NCBI GenBank assembly: GCA_036525795.1
Contig: DATCZS010000137.1
Span: 1-9,499, forward strand
Length of the DNA stretch: 9,499 nt
Reading direction: 5' to 3'
Origin: DATCZS01 sp036525795
GTDB taxonomy: Bacteria > Actinomycetota > Acidimicrobiia > Spongiisociales > ZC4RG35
Shown: in pieces, positions 1-6,073 of the stretch
Layout: each line of letters opens with the position of its first letter
Numbering within the stretch: position 1 is the first letter of the stretch
Made by a program: the position numbers and the translations under genes
Notes under the pieces: model-generated
Database searches by the model: none
What the model was told of the DNA's origin: nothing
Seen by the model: only the letters and a program-made list of their open reading frames with translations

Positions 1-2
1 GG

Positions 3-30
3 GGTGGGTGGGGGATCGGTCCCACCCACC
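3..30. terminator. Strong GC-rich hairpin, possible terminator
   Basis: A perfect 10-bp inverted repeat (GGTGGGTGGG at 3-12, CCCACCCACC at 21-30) encloses an 8-nt loop. There is no T-tract on either strand. It could end transcription of a gene lying left of the window, or be a structural repeat. The stem is seen directly; the role is inferred. Confidence 0.35.
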
Positions 31-81
31 ACGCCGCAACCCGCGGAGACCCCGCGAACCCCGTCTGCGGGGTGAGCATGA

Positions 82-120
82 TCCGTACCCCAGCTCACTC
101 CGTACCCCAGCTCACTCCGT
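82..120. repeat. 17-bp tandem direct repeat, 2.3 copies
   Basis: The unit TCCGTACCCCAGCTCAC occurs at 82-98 and again at 99-115 without mismatch, followed by a partial third copy (TCCGT, 116-120). It lies in the non-coding stretch 1-243 beyond the 3' end of dinB. That stretch also holds small inverted repeats: CCCCG/CGGGG at 59-72 and CCGGGG/CCCCGG at 125-145. I see no credible gene in 1-243. Confidence 0.8.
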
Positions 121-195
121 TCGCCCGGGGACCCCTTCTCCCCGGAGACTGGGGGACCGTTTCACCATCCGGCAGTTGCGGACAAACCGCCAACG

Positions 196-212
196 TGACG
201 CCAAGGGCGTCA
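196..212 (-). terminator. Hairpin downstream of dinB, candidate terminator
   Basis: A perfect 7-bp stem (TGACGCC, 196-202; GGCGTCA, 206-212) with a 3-nt loop lies about 30 nt past the dinB stop codon on the minus strand. What follows on that strand is only weakly T-rich, so this is not a classical intrinsic terminator. Identical stem arms recur downstream of truA at 9405-9422, which supports a 3'-end role. Confidence 0.4.
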
Positions 213-243
213 GGCCCCGTCCCCGCAGCGGTTGCCGGTTTGG

Positions 244-1497
244 TCATTCTTTGCGTTCGTGGGGGGCGATCGAGAGGTCGCGGAACTCCTCGGGGACGCG
301 GTGGTGGGGGTCGAGGAGGACCGATGCCCGGCCGACGGCCTTCTTGCCGAAGCGCTCCCTGGCCCGGTCGACCTGCTCGTCGAGCATCAGGTGGGCGGCA
401 CCGATCCTGCTGCCGGACCTCGTCACCTCCCCGGCGTCGAATGGCAGTTCCAGCTGCAGCGGCCCTGACTCTTCGAGCTTGGAGACGCTGATTCCGACGA
501 GCGTCAGGGGCCCGGGCTTGGCAAGGCGGGCGTCGGCGAGCAGCGGCAGCCCGGCATGGTGGAGGGCGGCGGTCGAGCTCACCGCCGCCGGGAGGGTCAC
601 GGCCCTGGTCGCCCGGCTCATGTCCGCGTAGCGGACCCGAATCGTCACGGTGCGCCCGGCGCGATGCTTGGCGCGCATCCGGGAGGAGACCCGGTCGCAG
701 AGCGAGAGCAGCACCCTGCCGAGCTCGTCTGGGTCCGTGAGCCCGCGGCCGAGCGCGCTCTGCGATCCCACGGACCCGGCGCGGCCTCCGACCGCCACCG
801 TGCGCGGGTCGCGGTTCCAGGCGAGGGCGTGGAGGTGGCGACCCGCTCCAGGCCCGAGCCAGCGTGCGAGGGCGCGGGCGTCCGTTCGGGCCAGGTCGCC
901 GACCGAACGGAGCCCGTGGTGGGCCAGCCGCTCCTCTGTGACCGGTCCGACCCCCCAGATCACCCTGACGGGAAGGCTGTGGAGCCATTCGATCTCCCAT
1001 TCGGGGCGGACCACCACCATCCCGTCCGGCTTGGCCTGGCCGGACGCCACCTTGGCGAGGAACTTGGTGGAGGCGGCCCCGACCGAGATGGGGAGGCCCA
1101 CCTCGTCGCGGACCCTCTCCCGGATCCGCCTGCCGATCGCCGCCGGTGATCCCATGAGGTGCACGCTCCCCGAGATGTCGAGGAATGCCTCGTCGATCGA
1201 GATCTGCTCGACCAGCGGGGTGGCGTCTCCGAGGACCGCCATCACCCGGGTGGAGAGCTCCACATACGTGGAGAACGAGCCCGAGACGACGACGAGGGCG
1301 GGGCACAGCGCGCGAGCGCGCTGGATTCCCATCGGAGCGCTGACGCCGAATGCCCGTGCCTCGTAGCTGGCAGCCAGGATCACTCCGCCTCCGACCGCCA
1401 CCGGCTTGCCGCGAAGAGACGGATCGAGCATTTGTTCCACCGAGGCATAGAACGCGTCGAGATCACAGTGGAGGATGGGCGTCGCGACCAGCGCCAT
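244..1497 (-). CDS. dinB: DNA polymerase IV (Y-family translesion polymerase)
   Basis: Distributive, error-prone Y-family polymerase that copies past damaged template bases. The 417-residue product opens with the family signature HCDLDAFYASVE. D12 and the SIDEAF segment with D102 and E103 supply the metal-binding carboxylates, so it is catalytically intact, unlike ImuB-type relatives. Y17 sits at the steric-gate position. The little-finger region is followed by QLELPF (residues 348-353), which resembles the hexapeptide that binds the sliding clamp. A further tail of about 64 residues (RARERFGKKAV... type) makes it longer than the 351-residue E. coli protein; similar tails are usual in actinobacterial DinB. 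The ATG at 1497 is chosen because the signature begins within ten residues and the upstream DNA is a LexA operator. The ATG is preceded only by a run of six Gs. The lipoprotein gene is divergent. SOS control is likely. Confidence 0.95.
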   Translation of the reverse strand: MALVATPILHCDLDAFYASVEQMLDPSLRGKPVAVGGGVILAASYEARAFGVSAPMGIQRARALCPALVVVSGSFSTYVELSTRVMAVLGDATPLVEQISIDEAFLDISGSVHLMGSPAAIGRRIRERVRDEVGLPISVGAASTKFLAKVASGQAKPDGMVVVRPEWEIEWLHSLPVRVIWGVGPVTEERLAHHGLRSVGDLARTDARALARWLGPGAGRHLHALAWNRDPRTVAVGGRAGSVGSQSALGRGLTDPDELGRVLLSLCDRVSSRMRAKHRAGRTVTIRVRYADMSRATRAVTLPAAVSSTAALHHAGLPLLADARLAKPGPLTLVGISVSKLEESGPLQLELPFDAGEVTRSGSRIGAAHLMLDEQVDRARERFGKKAVGRASVLLDPHHRVPEEFRDLSIAPHERKE

Positions 1498-1503
1498 CCC
1501 CCC

Positions 1504-1509
1504 AGTGTA
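1504..1509 (-). promoter_or_regulatory. Possible -10 element of dinB
   Basis: On the minus strand TACACT is followed by six Gs and then the dinB ATG. If this is the -10 hexamer, transcription would begin at or next to the start codon, giving a leaderless or nearly leaderless mRNA. No good -35 is visible. It abuts and overlaps the LexA palindrome, as expected for a repressed promoter. Inference from spacing only. Confidence 0.3.
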
Positions 1510-1528
1510 TCGAACGTGTGTTCGATAC
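1507..1528. promoter_or_regulatory. LexA operator (SOS box) of dinB
   Basis: The core TCGAAC-N4-GTTCGA (1510-1525, N4 = GTGT) is an exact match to the actinobacterial LexA consensus. The symmetry extends three more bases on each side, giving perfect 9-bp arms. It ends 10 bp upstream of the dinB start codon and would block RNA polymerase there. The divergent lipoprotein start is about 95 bp away on the other side and might also be influenced, but nothing shows this directly. Confidence 0.88.
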
Positions 1529-1623
1529 GAGACGGCCGGACGCGCCCGGCGGGGAGGGGGGCGCGCCGGGAGGCGGCCGGCGCGGTCTTGACGGCCTGCG
1601 ATCGCGGCTCCATGCTCGCCCGC

Positions 1624-2856
1624 ATGAGACGCGTCGCGGTGGGTGCGCTGGTGGTGTCGATCGTCGCCGTTGCCTGCGGCACCCCCGTCTCCGAGGGGCC
1701 CGGCGGCACGCCGGGTGTTTCGTCAACCGGAGTGCCTCCTTCGTCTGCCGGTCCGCCGTCCACCCCCACCGTCGAGCCGCCGACGACGTCCATCGAACCC
1801 CAGGGCCCCCGACCGGCGGGCTCGCCCCCGTGGGGCCGTCCGCCCCTCGAGCAGGCGGCGGTCGGCGAGGTCCTCGTCGACGAGTGGGAGAAGGCCGGCG
1901 GGGCGTGCTCTGCGCTCTTCCCGTCCGATCCGTCCGTCATCCCCTGGGATGCGTCGATCCGTTCGGCCGACTTCGGCACCGGTTCATGGGCGGTGGCGTG
2001 GGACATGCCAGACGGTCCCGGCCGCGACCCGAGCGGCGTCTCCTGCGCGGACTGCGGGAGGGGCGCGTTCGGGGTGGCGGGAGTGGGCGGACTCATCGTG
2101 GAGGGCGACGAGAACGAGATCTGGCCCGGCCAGCTGTCGTGGGACGACGGCAGCAAGGCAGGCTACGGGCTGGAAGGACTGGCGCCACCCGGAGAGGGAG
2201 CTCCACTGTTGATGTACCTGCTGGTGAAGGACGAGGGATGCCTCTTCAACGTCTGGTCGTTCCTGGGGGAGGAACACCTCCTGGCGCTGGTGTCGTCGCT
2301 GCGCCGGGTGAACGGCCTTGTCGCCCCGCCGGCACCGTGGCGGATGGACCTTCCCCCGCCCGAGGTGCGGGAACTGGGTCCTCCCGGGTGGGTGGAGGAG
2401 CAGCCATTGGGCCGCCAGGAGGTCGGGCGGGTGTTCGTGGACGAGTGGGTGGGTGAGGCCGGTGCGCCGGGCGGGTGCCCGCTGCTGGTGTTCGACTCCC
2501 TGGGCGAGGAGGCCGCGGGCGCGGTGGCGCGCCGTGCCGCCAACGAGGGCGAGATGCTGATCGCGTGGGACCGTCCTTCTGGGCCCGGCCACACCGGGTC
2601 GAGCGAGCCGTGCGACGACTGCGGGCGGGGGGTGATCGGCCTCGGCACCTTCCAGTCGTTCGTTCCCGCAGATGCGAGGGTCACCCATCGGTGGGACGAC
2701 GGCTCCGTGGGTGATCGCTACGAGGGGCTCTACGGGACCGAGATGCATCTCCGTCCCGCCGGCTTCGACTGCACATACTGGCTGTGGTCGCACCTCGGCC
2801 CCGACCATCTCGAATACCTGCTCACCCGGCTGCGCCGGGTCGAAGGGCTCCCCTAG
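1624..2856 (+). CDS. Predicted lipoprotein with two copies of an unknown 4-Cys domain
   Basis: Function not recognised. The 410-residue product starts with a short basic n-region (MRR) and a hydrophobic stretch ending AVAC, so Cys18 is a likely lipidated residue and the protein would sit outside the membrane. Residues of about 20-75 are a Pro/Ser/Thr/Gly-rich spacer. Two related domains follow, about 76-232 and 264-409. Both contain, in order, V(L/F)VDEW, one Cys, AWD-x-P-x-GPG, C-x-D-CGRG, WDDGS, a Cys before an aromatic W segment, LG-x-(E/D)HL and LRRVxGL. Cysteines are 95, 141, 144 and 206 in the first copy and 285, 330, 333 and 383 in the second, suggesting two disulfides per domain. An in-frame ATG at 1612 is the alternative start. 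Neither start has a ribosome-binding site. TTGACG (1588-1593) and CATGCT (1611-1616), spaced by 17 bp, would suit leaderless initiation at 1624. The gene is divergent from dinB. Confidence 0.82.
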   Translation: MRRVAVGALVVSIVAVACGTPVSEGPGGTPGVSSTGVPPSSAGPPSTPTVEPPTTSIEPQGPRPAGSPPWGRPPLEQAAVGEVLVDEWEKAGGACSALFPSDPSVIPWDASIRSADFGTGSWAVAWDMPDGPGRDPSGVSCADCGRGAFGVAGVGGLIVEGDENEIWPGQLSWDDGSKAGYGLEGLAPPGEGAPLLMYLLVKDEGCLFNVWSFLGEEHLLALVSSLRRVNGLVAPPAPWRMDLPPPEVRELGPPGWVEEQPLGRQEVGRVFVDEWVGEAGAPGGCPLLVFDSLGEEAAGAVARRAANEGEMLIAWDRPSGPGHTGSSEPCDDCGRGVIGLGTFQSFVPADARVTHRWDDGSVGDRYEGLYGTEMHLRPAGFDCTYWLWSHLGPDHLEYLLTRLRRVEGLP

Positions 2857-2936
2857 CCCGGCCGGAGCCCAGAGCACCGGATCCGGCACCCGGGACCGGT
2901 CCGGCTGCTCCGAGCCCTCGTCGCCGCCGGCTCGCC

Positions 2937-2966
2937 TTGCGCAATCGGCCTCGTCGCGCGTATCAT
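2937..2966 (+). promoter_or_regulatory. Candidate promoter of the ribosomal alpha operon
   Basis: TTGCGC (2937-2942) and TATCAT (2961-2966) are separated by 18 bp and resemble housekeeping -35 and -10 hexamers. The start of transcription would be near 2973. It is the best promoter-like pair between the lipoprotein stop at 2856 and rpmJ. A perfect GGACCGGTCC palindrome (2893-2902) lies upstream, but no T-rich terminator for the lipoprotein gene is visible. Confidence 0.5.
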
Positions 2967-2970
2967 GCCG

Positions 2971-3172
2971 GTCCGGGCTCCGGACGTTCTGTGTACGCGC
3001 GTACGCGAACGATCAGAACGTGGTCCAGGAAGCCGGCATTCACCTCGATCCGTCGTGACTCGATCGTCGAGCACGGTGCGCCGAGACCTGTGCCGGTTCC
3101 GTGCCTACCGCCGGGCCGATCCGGAGACCGAGAAAGACGAGTTGTCGAGATGGCGGCGGCCCCGGAGGGCCG
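2971..3172 (+). promoter_or_regulatory. Structured 5' leader of the rpmJ-rplQ operon
   Basis: There is no credible gene between 2857 and rpmJ. The part downstream of the promoter shows several inverted repeats: GTCCGG/CCGGAC with a 3-nt loop (2971-2985); ACGTTCTG (2984-2991) with CAGAACGT (3014-3021) around a perfect GTACGCGCGTAC palindrome (2993-3004); a stem CGTG-A-CTCGA / TCGAG-CACG with a TCG loop and one bulged A (3054-3075, extendable by wobble pairs to 3051-3078); and CGGCCC/GGGCCG with a 4-nt loop (3157-3172), ending 4 nt before the rpmJ GGAG. The first two share bases 2984-2985 and cannot both form in full. In other bacteria alpha-operon leaders bind S4 and repress translation. That role here is inferred. 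Confidence 0.5.
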
Positions 3173-3186
3173 AAATGGAGAGTGAG

Positions 3187-3300
3187 ATGAAGGTTCGTCC
3201 TTCCACCAAGAAGATGTGCGAGAAGTGTCGCATCATTCGGCGTCGCGGGCGTGTGTGGGTGATTTGCGAGAACCCCCGGCACAAGCAGCGGCAGGGCTGA
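3187..3300 (+). CDS. rpmJ: Ribosomal protein L36 (bL36), zinc-binding form
   Basis: The smallest large-subunit protein, at 37 residues the usual length, binding 23S rRNA. Cys11, Cys14, Cys27 and His32 form the CxxC...C-x4-H zinc site, so this is the zinc-containing paralogue. The start MKVRPS is canonical and has GGAG at 3177-3180, 6 nt upstream. It is the first gene of the operon here and is followed after 4 nt by rpsM. infA, often directly before rpmJ, is absent. Confidence 0.97.
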   Translation: MKVRPSTKKMCEKCRIIRRRGRVWVICENPRHKQRQG

Positions 3301-3304
3301 TCGT

Positions 3305-3685
3305 ATGGCACGTATCGCAGGCGTCGACCTCCCCCGTGACAAGCGGCTCGAGATCGGCCTCACGTACATCTACGGAGTCGGTCTGACCCGCGCCCAGCAG
3401 ATCTGCACGGCGCTCGACATGAACCCGGACACCCGGGTGCGTGACCTGACCGACGACGAAGCCACCAAGATCCGGCGCTACATCGAGTCGAACTTCACGG
3501 TCGAGGGCGACCTCCGCCGCGAGGTGCAGCAGGACATCAAGCGCAAGATCGAAATCGGCTCCTATCAAGGTATCCGGCACCGTCGTGGCCTGCCCGTTCG
3601 CGGGCAGCGCACTCACACCAATGCCCGCTCCCGCAAGGGCAAGCGGTCGGCGATCGCCGGGAAGAAGAAGGCCGGGAAGAAGTAG
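3305..3685 (+). CDS. rpsM: Ribosomal protein S13 (uS13)
   Basis: Small-subunit head protein that contacts the P-site tRNA and the large subunit through intersubunit bridges. The 126-residue product begins MARIAGVDLP, shows the helical YIYGVG segment near residue 20, and carries the conserved GIRHRRGLPVRGQRTHTNAR stretch near residues 90-110. A lysine-rich tail (GKKKAGKK) follows. Both the length and the start are normal for the family. The ATG lies 4 nt after the rpmJ stop with only a weak AGGG upstream, so translation is probably coupled to rpmJ. Confidence 0.98.
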   Translation: MARIAGVDLPRDKRLEIGLTYIYGVGLTRAQQICTALDMNPDTRVRDLTDDEATKIRRYIESNFTVEGDLRREVQQDIKRKIEIGSYQGIRHRRGLPVRGQRTHTNARSRKGKRSAIAGKKKAGKK

Positions 3686-3693
3686 GAGCAGGC

Positions 3694-4089
3694 GTGGCGC
3701 AACAGCAAGGTCAGAAGCGAGTCCGTCGGCGCGAACGCAAGAACATCGCCCACGGCGTGGCCCACATCAAGGCCAGCTTCAACAACACCATCATCAACAT
3801 CAGCGATCAGGCAGGGAACACCGTCGTGTGGACCTCGGGCGGATCGGTCGGATTCAAGGGCTCACGGAAGTCCACTCCCTACGCCGCCCAGGTGGCCGCC
3901 GAGGAAGCGGCCCGCCGGGCAGGCGAGCACGGCATCCGCAAGCTCGACGTCATCGTCAGCGGCTCCGGTTCGGGCCGGGACACCGCCGTCCGCACGCTGC
4001 AGAACATGGGTCTCGAGGTGACGGGCATCAAAGACGTCACTCCGATCCCTCACAATGGCTGCCGTCCCAAGAAGCGTCGGGGAGGTTGA
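3694..4089 (+). CDS. rpsK: Ribosomal protein S11 (uS11)
   Basis: Small-subunit platform protein near the 3' end of 16S rRNA and the mRNA exit site. The 131-residue product has the family core HIKASFNNTI, GFKGSRKSTPYAAQ and the C-terminal IPHNGCRPKKRR. The Asn-Gly in that motif is the site known to become isoaspartate in E. coli S11. The tail KKRRGG differs slightly from the common PKRRRV ending. A GTG start at 3694 is chosen because AGGAG (3684-3688), overlapping the rpsM stop codon, lies 5 nt upstream and the N-terminus is then a normal basic extension. Confidence 0.98.
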   Translation: MAQQQGQKRVRRRERKNIAHGVAHIKASFNNTIINISDQAGNTVVWTSGGSVGFKGSRKSTPYAAQVAAEEAARRAGEHGIRKLDVIVSGSGSGRDTAVRTLQNMGLEVTGIKDVTPIPHNGCRPKKRRGG

Positions 4090-4092
4090 TTC

Positions 4093-4698
4093 ATGGCTCG
4101 CCAAACCGGTCCCCGTCACAAGGCGTGCCGCCGGGCGCGTACGCCGCTGTGTCAGTCGAAGAAGTGCCCCGTCGACAAGCGTCCATATCCTCCCGGTGAC
4201 CACGGTCGCGGCCGCATCCGCGAGTCGGACTACCTCGTCCAGCTCCGCGAGAAGCAGAAGCTCCGCAGCATGTACGGCGTGCTGGAAAAGCAGTTCCGGC
4301 GCTACTACGAGCTCGCCGCTCGCCAGCCCGGGATCACCGGAGACAACCTGCTGCAGTTGCTCGAGAGCCGTCTCGACAACGTGGTGTGGCGTTCGGGCCT
4401 GGCCGCCACCCGGCCACAGGCCCGCCAGCTGGTGAACCACGGACACGTGCGGGTCAACGGCAAGAAGGTCGACATCGCCTCGTACCGGGTGCGCCAGGGC
4501 GACGTCGTGTCGTTCAAGGAGAAGTCGACCGATCTCGTGGTCGTCCAGCATGCGGTCGACACGCTCGGCTTCCCGGTCCCCGAGTGGCTCGACGTCGACC
4601 ATTCGGAGCGGAAGGTCGTGATCCGCGACCTTCCCAATCGTGCTCAGATCGACACGGCGATCAACGAGCAGTTGGTCGTCGAGCTCTATTCCAAGTAA
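4093..4698 (+). CDS. rpsD: Ribosomal protein S4 (uS4)
   Basis: Primary 16S rRNA-binding protein that nucleates small-subunit assembly, and in many bacteria represses its own operon through the leader RNA. The 201-residue product has the N-terminal domain with KRPYPPGDHG (about residues 29-38), the LREKQKLRSMYG segment, and an S4 RNA-binding fold around LESRLDNVV through QARQLVNHGHVRVNG (about 90-125). It ends EQLVVELYSK as usual. Cys12, Cys20 and Cys25 correspond to three of the four zinc cysteines of Thermus S4, with His9 at the fourth position. GGGGAGG (4079-4085) sits 7 nt before the ATG, overlapping the end of rpsK. Confidence 0.98.
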   Translation: MARQTGPRHKACRRARTPLCQSKKCPVDKRPYPPGDHGRGRIRESDYLVQLREKQKLRSMYGVLEKQFRRYYELAARQPGITGDNLLQLLESRLDNVVWRSGLAATRPQARQLVNHGHVRVNGKKVDIASYRVRQGDVVSFKEKSTDLVVVQHAVDTLGFPVPEWLDVDHSERKVVIRDLPNRAQIDTAINEQLVVELYSK

Positions 4699-4722
4699 TC
4701 CGCCGGTCCAAGAGGTCTCATT

Positions 4723-5661
4723 GTGTTGATCGTTCAACGTCCACAGATTCAAGAAGAACAGCTCACCGACATCCGATCGAAGTTCATCGTCGAGCCCCTG
4801 GAGCCAGGCTTCGGGTACACGCTGGGGAACACCCTGCGCCGCACGCTGCTGTCCCGCATCCCCGGGGCGGCGATCACCTCGGTCCAGATCGAGGGCGTGC
4901 AGCACGAGTTCTCCACCATCGAGGGCGTGGTGGAGGATGTCGTCGACATCATCCTCAACGTCAAGCAGATCGTCGTCCGGATGGACGGGGTCGACGAACA
5001 GACGCTCTACCTGTCCGCCAAGGGTGCAGGCGAGGTGAAGGCGGGAGACCTGAAGGTGCCTGCCGGCATCGAGATCGTCAATCCCGACCTGGTCCTGGCG
5101 ACCCTCTCTGGGTCCGGCCGCCTCGAGATGGAGCTGACCGTGGCCCCGGGTGTCGGGTACCGCACAGCCGATTCGAACAAGGGCTCGGGGTCGATCGGAG
5201 TGATCCCGATCGATTCGATCTTCTCGCCGGTGCGCAAGGTCGCCTACAGCGTCGGAAACACCCAGGTCGGCCAGATGACCAACTTCGACCGTCTGGTGGT
5301 CGACGTCGAGACCAACGGAGCCATCGGTCCGGCGGAGGCGATGTCCTCGGCCGGCAAGACGCTGCGCGAGCTGATGTCGCTGTTCGCCGACATGGGCGAG
5401 GGCGTTGGACTGGAGCTGGGAGACGTACAGCTGGAGACGGCCGGGTCGCCCGATCTGGAGTTGCCGATCGAGGCGCTCGATCTGTCCGAGCGCCCACGCA
5501 ACTGCCTGCGCCGGGCCCAGATCAAGACGGTCGGCGAGCTGGTGCAACGCGCCGCAGACGACCTGCTCAACATCACCAACTTCGGTCAGAAGAGCCTCGA
5601 AGAGGTGACCGCCAAGCTCGACGAGCTGGGGCTGTCGCTGGCCGACGGTGGGGGTGTCTGA
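4723..5661 (+). CDS. rpoA: RNA polymerase alpha subunit
   Basis: The dimer of this subunit scaffolds assembly of RNA polymerase, and its C-terminal domain binds UP elements and activators. The 312-residue product has the N-terminal dimerisation domain (FIVEPLEPGFGYTLGNTLRR near residues 22-41, then the insert domain). A short acidic linker at about 228-246 leads to the C-terminal domain with SERPRNCLRRAQI and NFGQKSLEEV. R257 and N260 match E. coli R265 and N268, which contact DNA. The GTG at 4723 is chosen because AGAGG (about 4710-4714) lies upstream at good spacing. The TGA stop overlaps the rplQ ATG by one base. A slightly larger gap after rpsD (24 nt) is the longest inside the operon. 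Confidence 0.97.
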   Translation: MLIVQRPQIQEEQLTDIRSKFIVEPLEPGFGYTLGNTLRRTLLSRIPGAAITSVQIEGVQHEFSTIEGVVEDVVDIILNVKQIVVRMDGVDEQTLYLSAKGAGEVKAGDLKVPAGIEIVNPDLVLATLSGSGRLEMELTVAPGVGYRTADSNKGSGSIGVIPIDSIFSPVRKVAYSVGNTQVGQMTNFDRLVVDVETNGAIGPAEAMSSAGKTLRELMSLFADMGEGVGLELGDVQLETAGSPDLELPIEALDLSERPRNCLRRAQIKTVGELVQRAADDLLNITNFGQKSLEEVTAKLDELGLSLADGGGV

Positions 5662-6011
5662 TGCCACGGCCACGCAAGGGCCCGCGTCTCGGCAACTCGC
5701 CGTCGCACGAGCGGAAGATCCTCGCCAACCTGGCGGCGTCGGTCATCACCGAGGGGCGGGTCACCACGACCTTGGCCAAGGCCAAGGCGGTGCGACCGCT
5801 CACCGAGAAGATGATCACCAAGGCCCGCCGGGGAGACCTCCACGCCAGGCGAACGGTGCTCAAGACCATCACCAACATCGAAGTCGTGACCAAGCTGTTC
5901 GATGAGGTTGCGCCGCGGTACCAGGAGCGTCCCGGCGGCTACACCCGGATCGTCAAGCTCGGCCCACGCCGCGGCGACGGAGCCGAGATGGCGGTGATCG
6001 AACTGGTGTGA
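5661..6011 (+). CDS. rplQ: Ribosomal protein L17 (bL17)
   Basis: Large-subunit protein near the polypeptide exit tunnel. The 116-residue product has the standard opening MPRPRKGPRLGNSPSHERKI, the EGRVTTTLAKAKAVRPLTEKMIT core and the closing GYTRIVKLGPRRGDGAEMAVIEL, all at family-typical spacing. Translation starts inside the rpoA stop (TGATG), indicating coupling. A G-rich stretch (about 5648-5654) could act as ribosome-binding site. A long in-frame open extension upstream overlaps rpoA and is not used. This is the last gene of the operon; a convergent gene follows. Confidence 0.97.
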   Translation: MPRPRKGPRLGNSPSHERKILANLAASVITEGRVTTTLAKAKAVRPLTEKMITKARRGDLHARRTVLKTITNIEVVTKLFDEVAPRYQERPGGYTRIVKLGPRRGDGAEMAVIELV

Positions 6012-6036
6012 GCAGAGCTCACGCCGGTTCGCTCCT

Positions 6037-6063
6037 CCTCCCACGCCCGGTCTGAGCGGGAGG
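6037..6063. terminator. Weak inverted repeat between convergent genes
   Basis: CCTCCC (6037-6042) and GGGAGG (6058-6063) form a 6-bp stem with a 15-nt loop, between rplQ and the stop codon of the convergent small gene at 6074. The position suits a bidirectional terminator, but the stem is short and no T-tract follows. Inference only. Confidence 0.25.
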
Positions 6064-6073
6064 CACAGACGGG

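Noticed and set aside
1..20. G-quadruplex at the left edge
   Set aside because: Only three runs of three or more Gs are visible before the sequence becomes C-rich; the perfect hairpin explains the pattern better.
95..1306. A 403-codon minus-strand frame overlapping dinB out of frame
   Set aside because: Its translation is Arg/Gly/Pro-rich shadow sequence, and the dinB frame carries all family motifs.
1159..1611. N-terminal extension of the lipoprotein frame back to 1159
   Set aside because: It overlaps dinB on the opposite strand and would bury the signal peptide 150 residues inside the protein.
2857..3186. A hidden infA or another small gene between the lipoprotein and rpmJ
   Set aside because: No frame resembles IF1, and the open frames here are Arg/Pro-rich without a start with a ribosome-binding site.
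3862..5673. A 603-codon open frame on the minus strand, opposite rpsK, rpsD and rpoA
   Set aside because: It is antisense to unmistakable ribosomal and polymerase genes. Long open antisense frames are expected from their GC-rich codon use, and the translation shows no recognisable domain.
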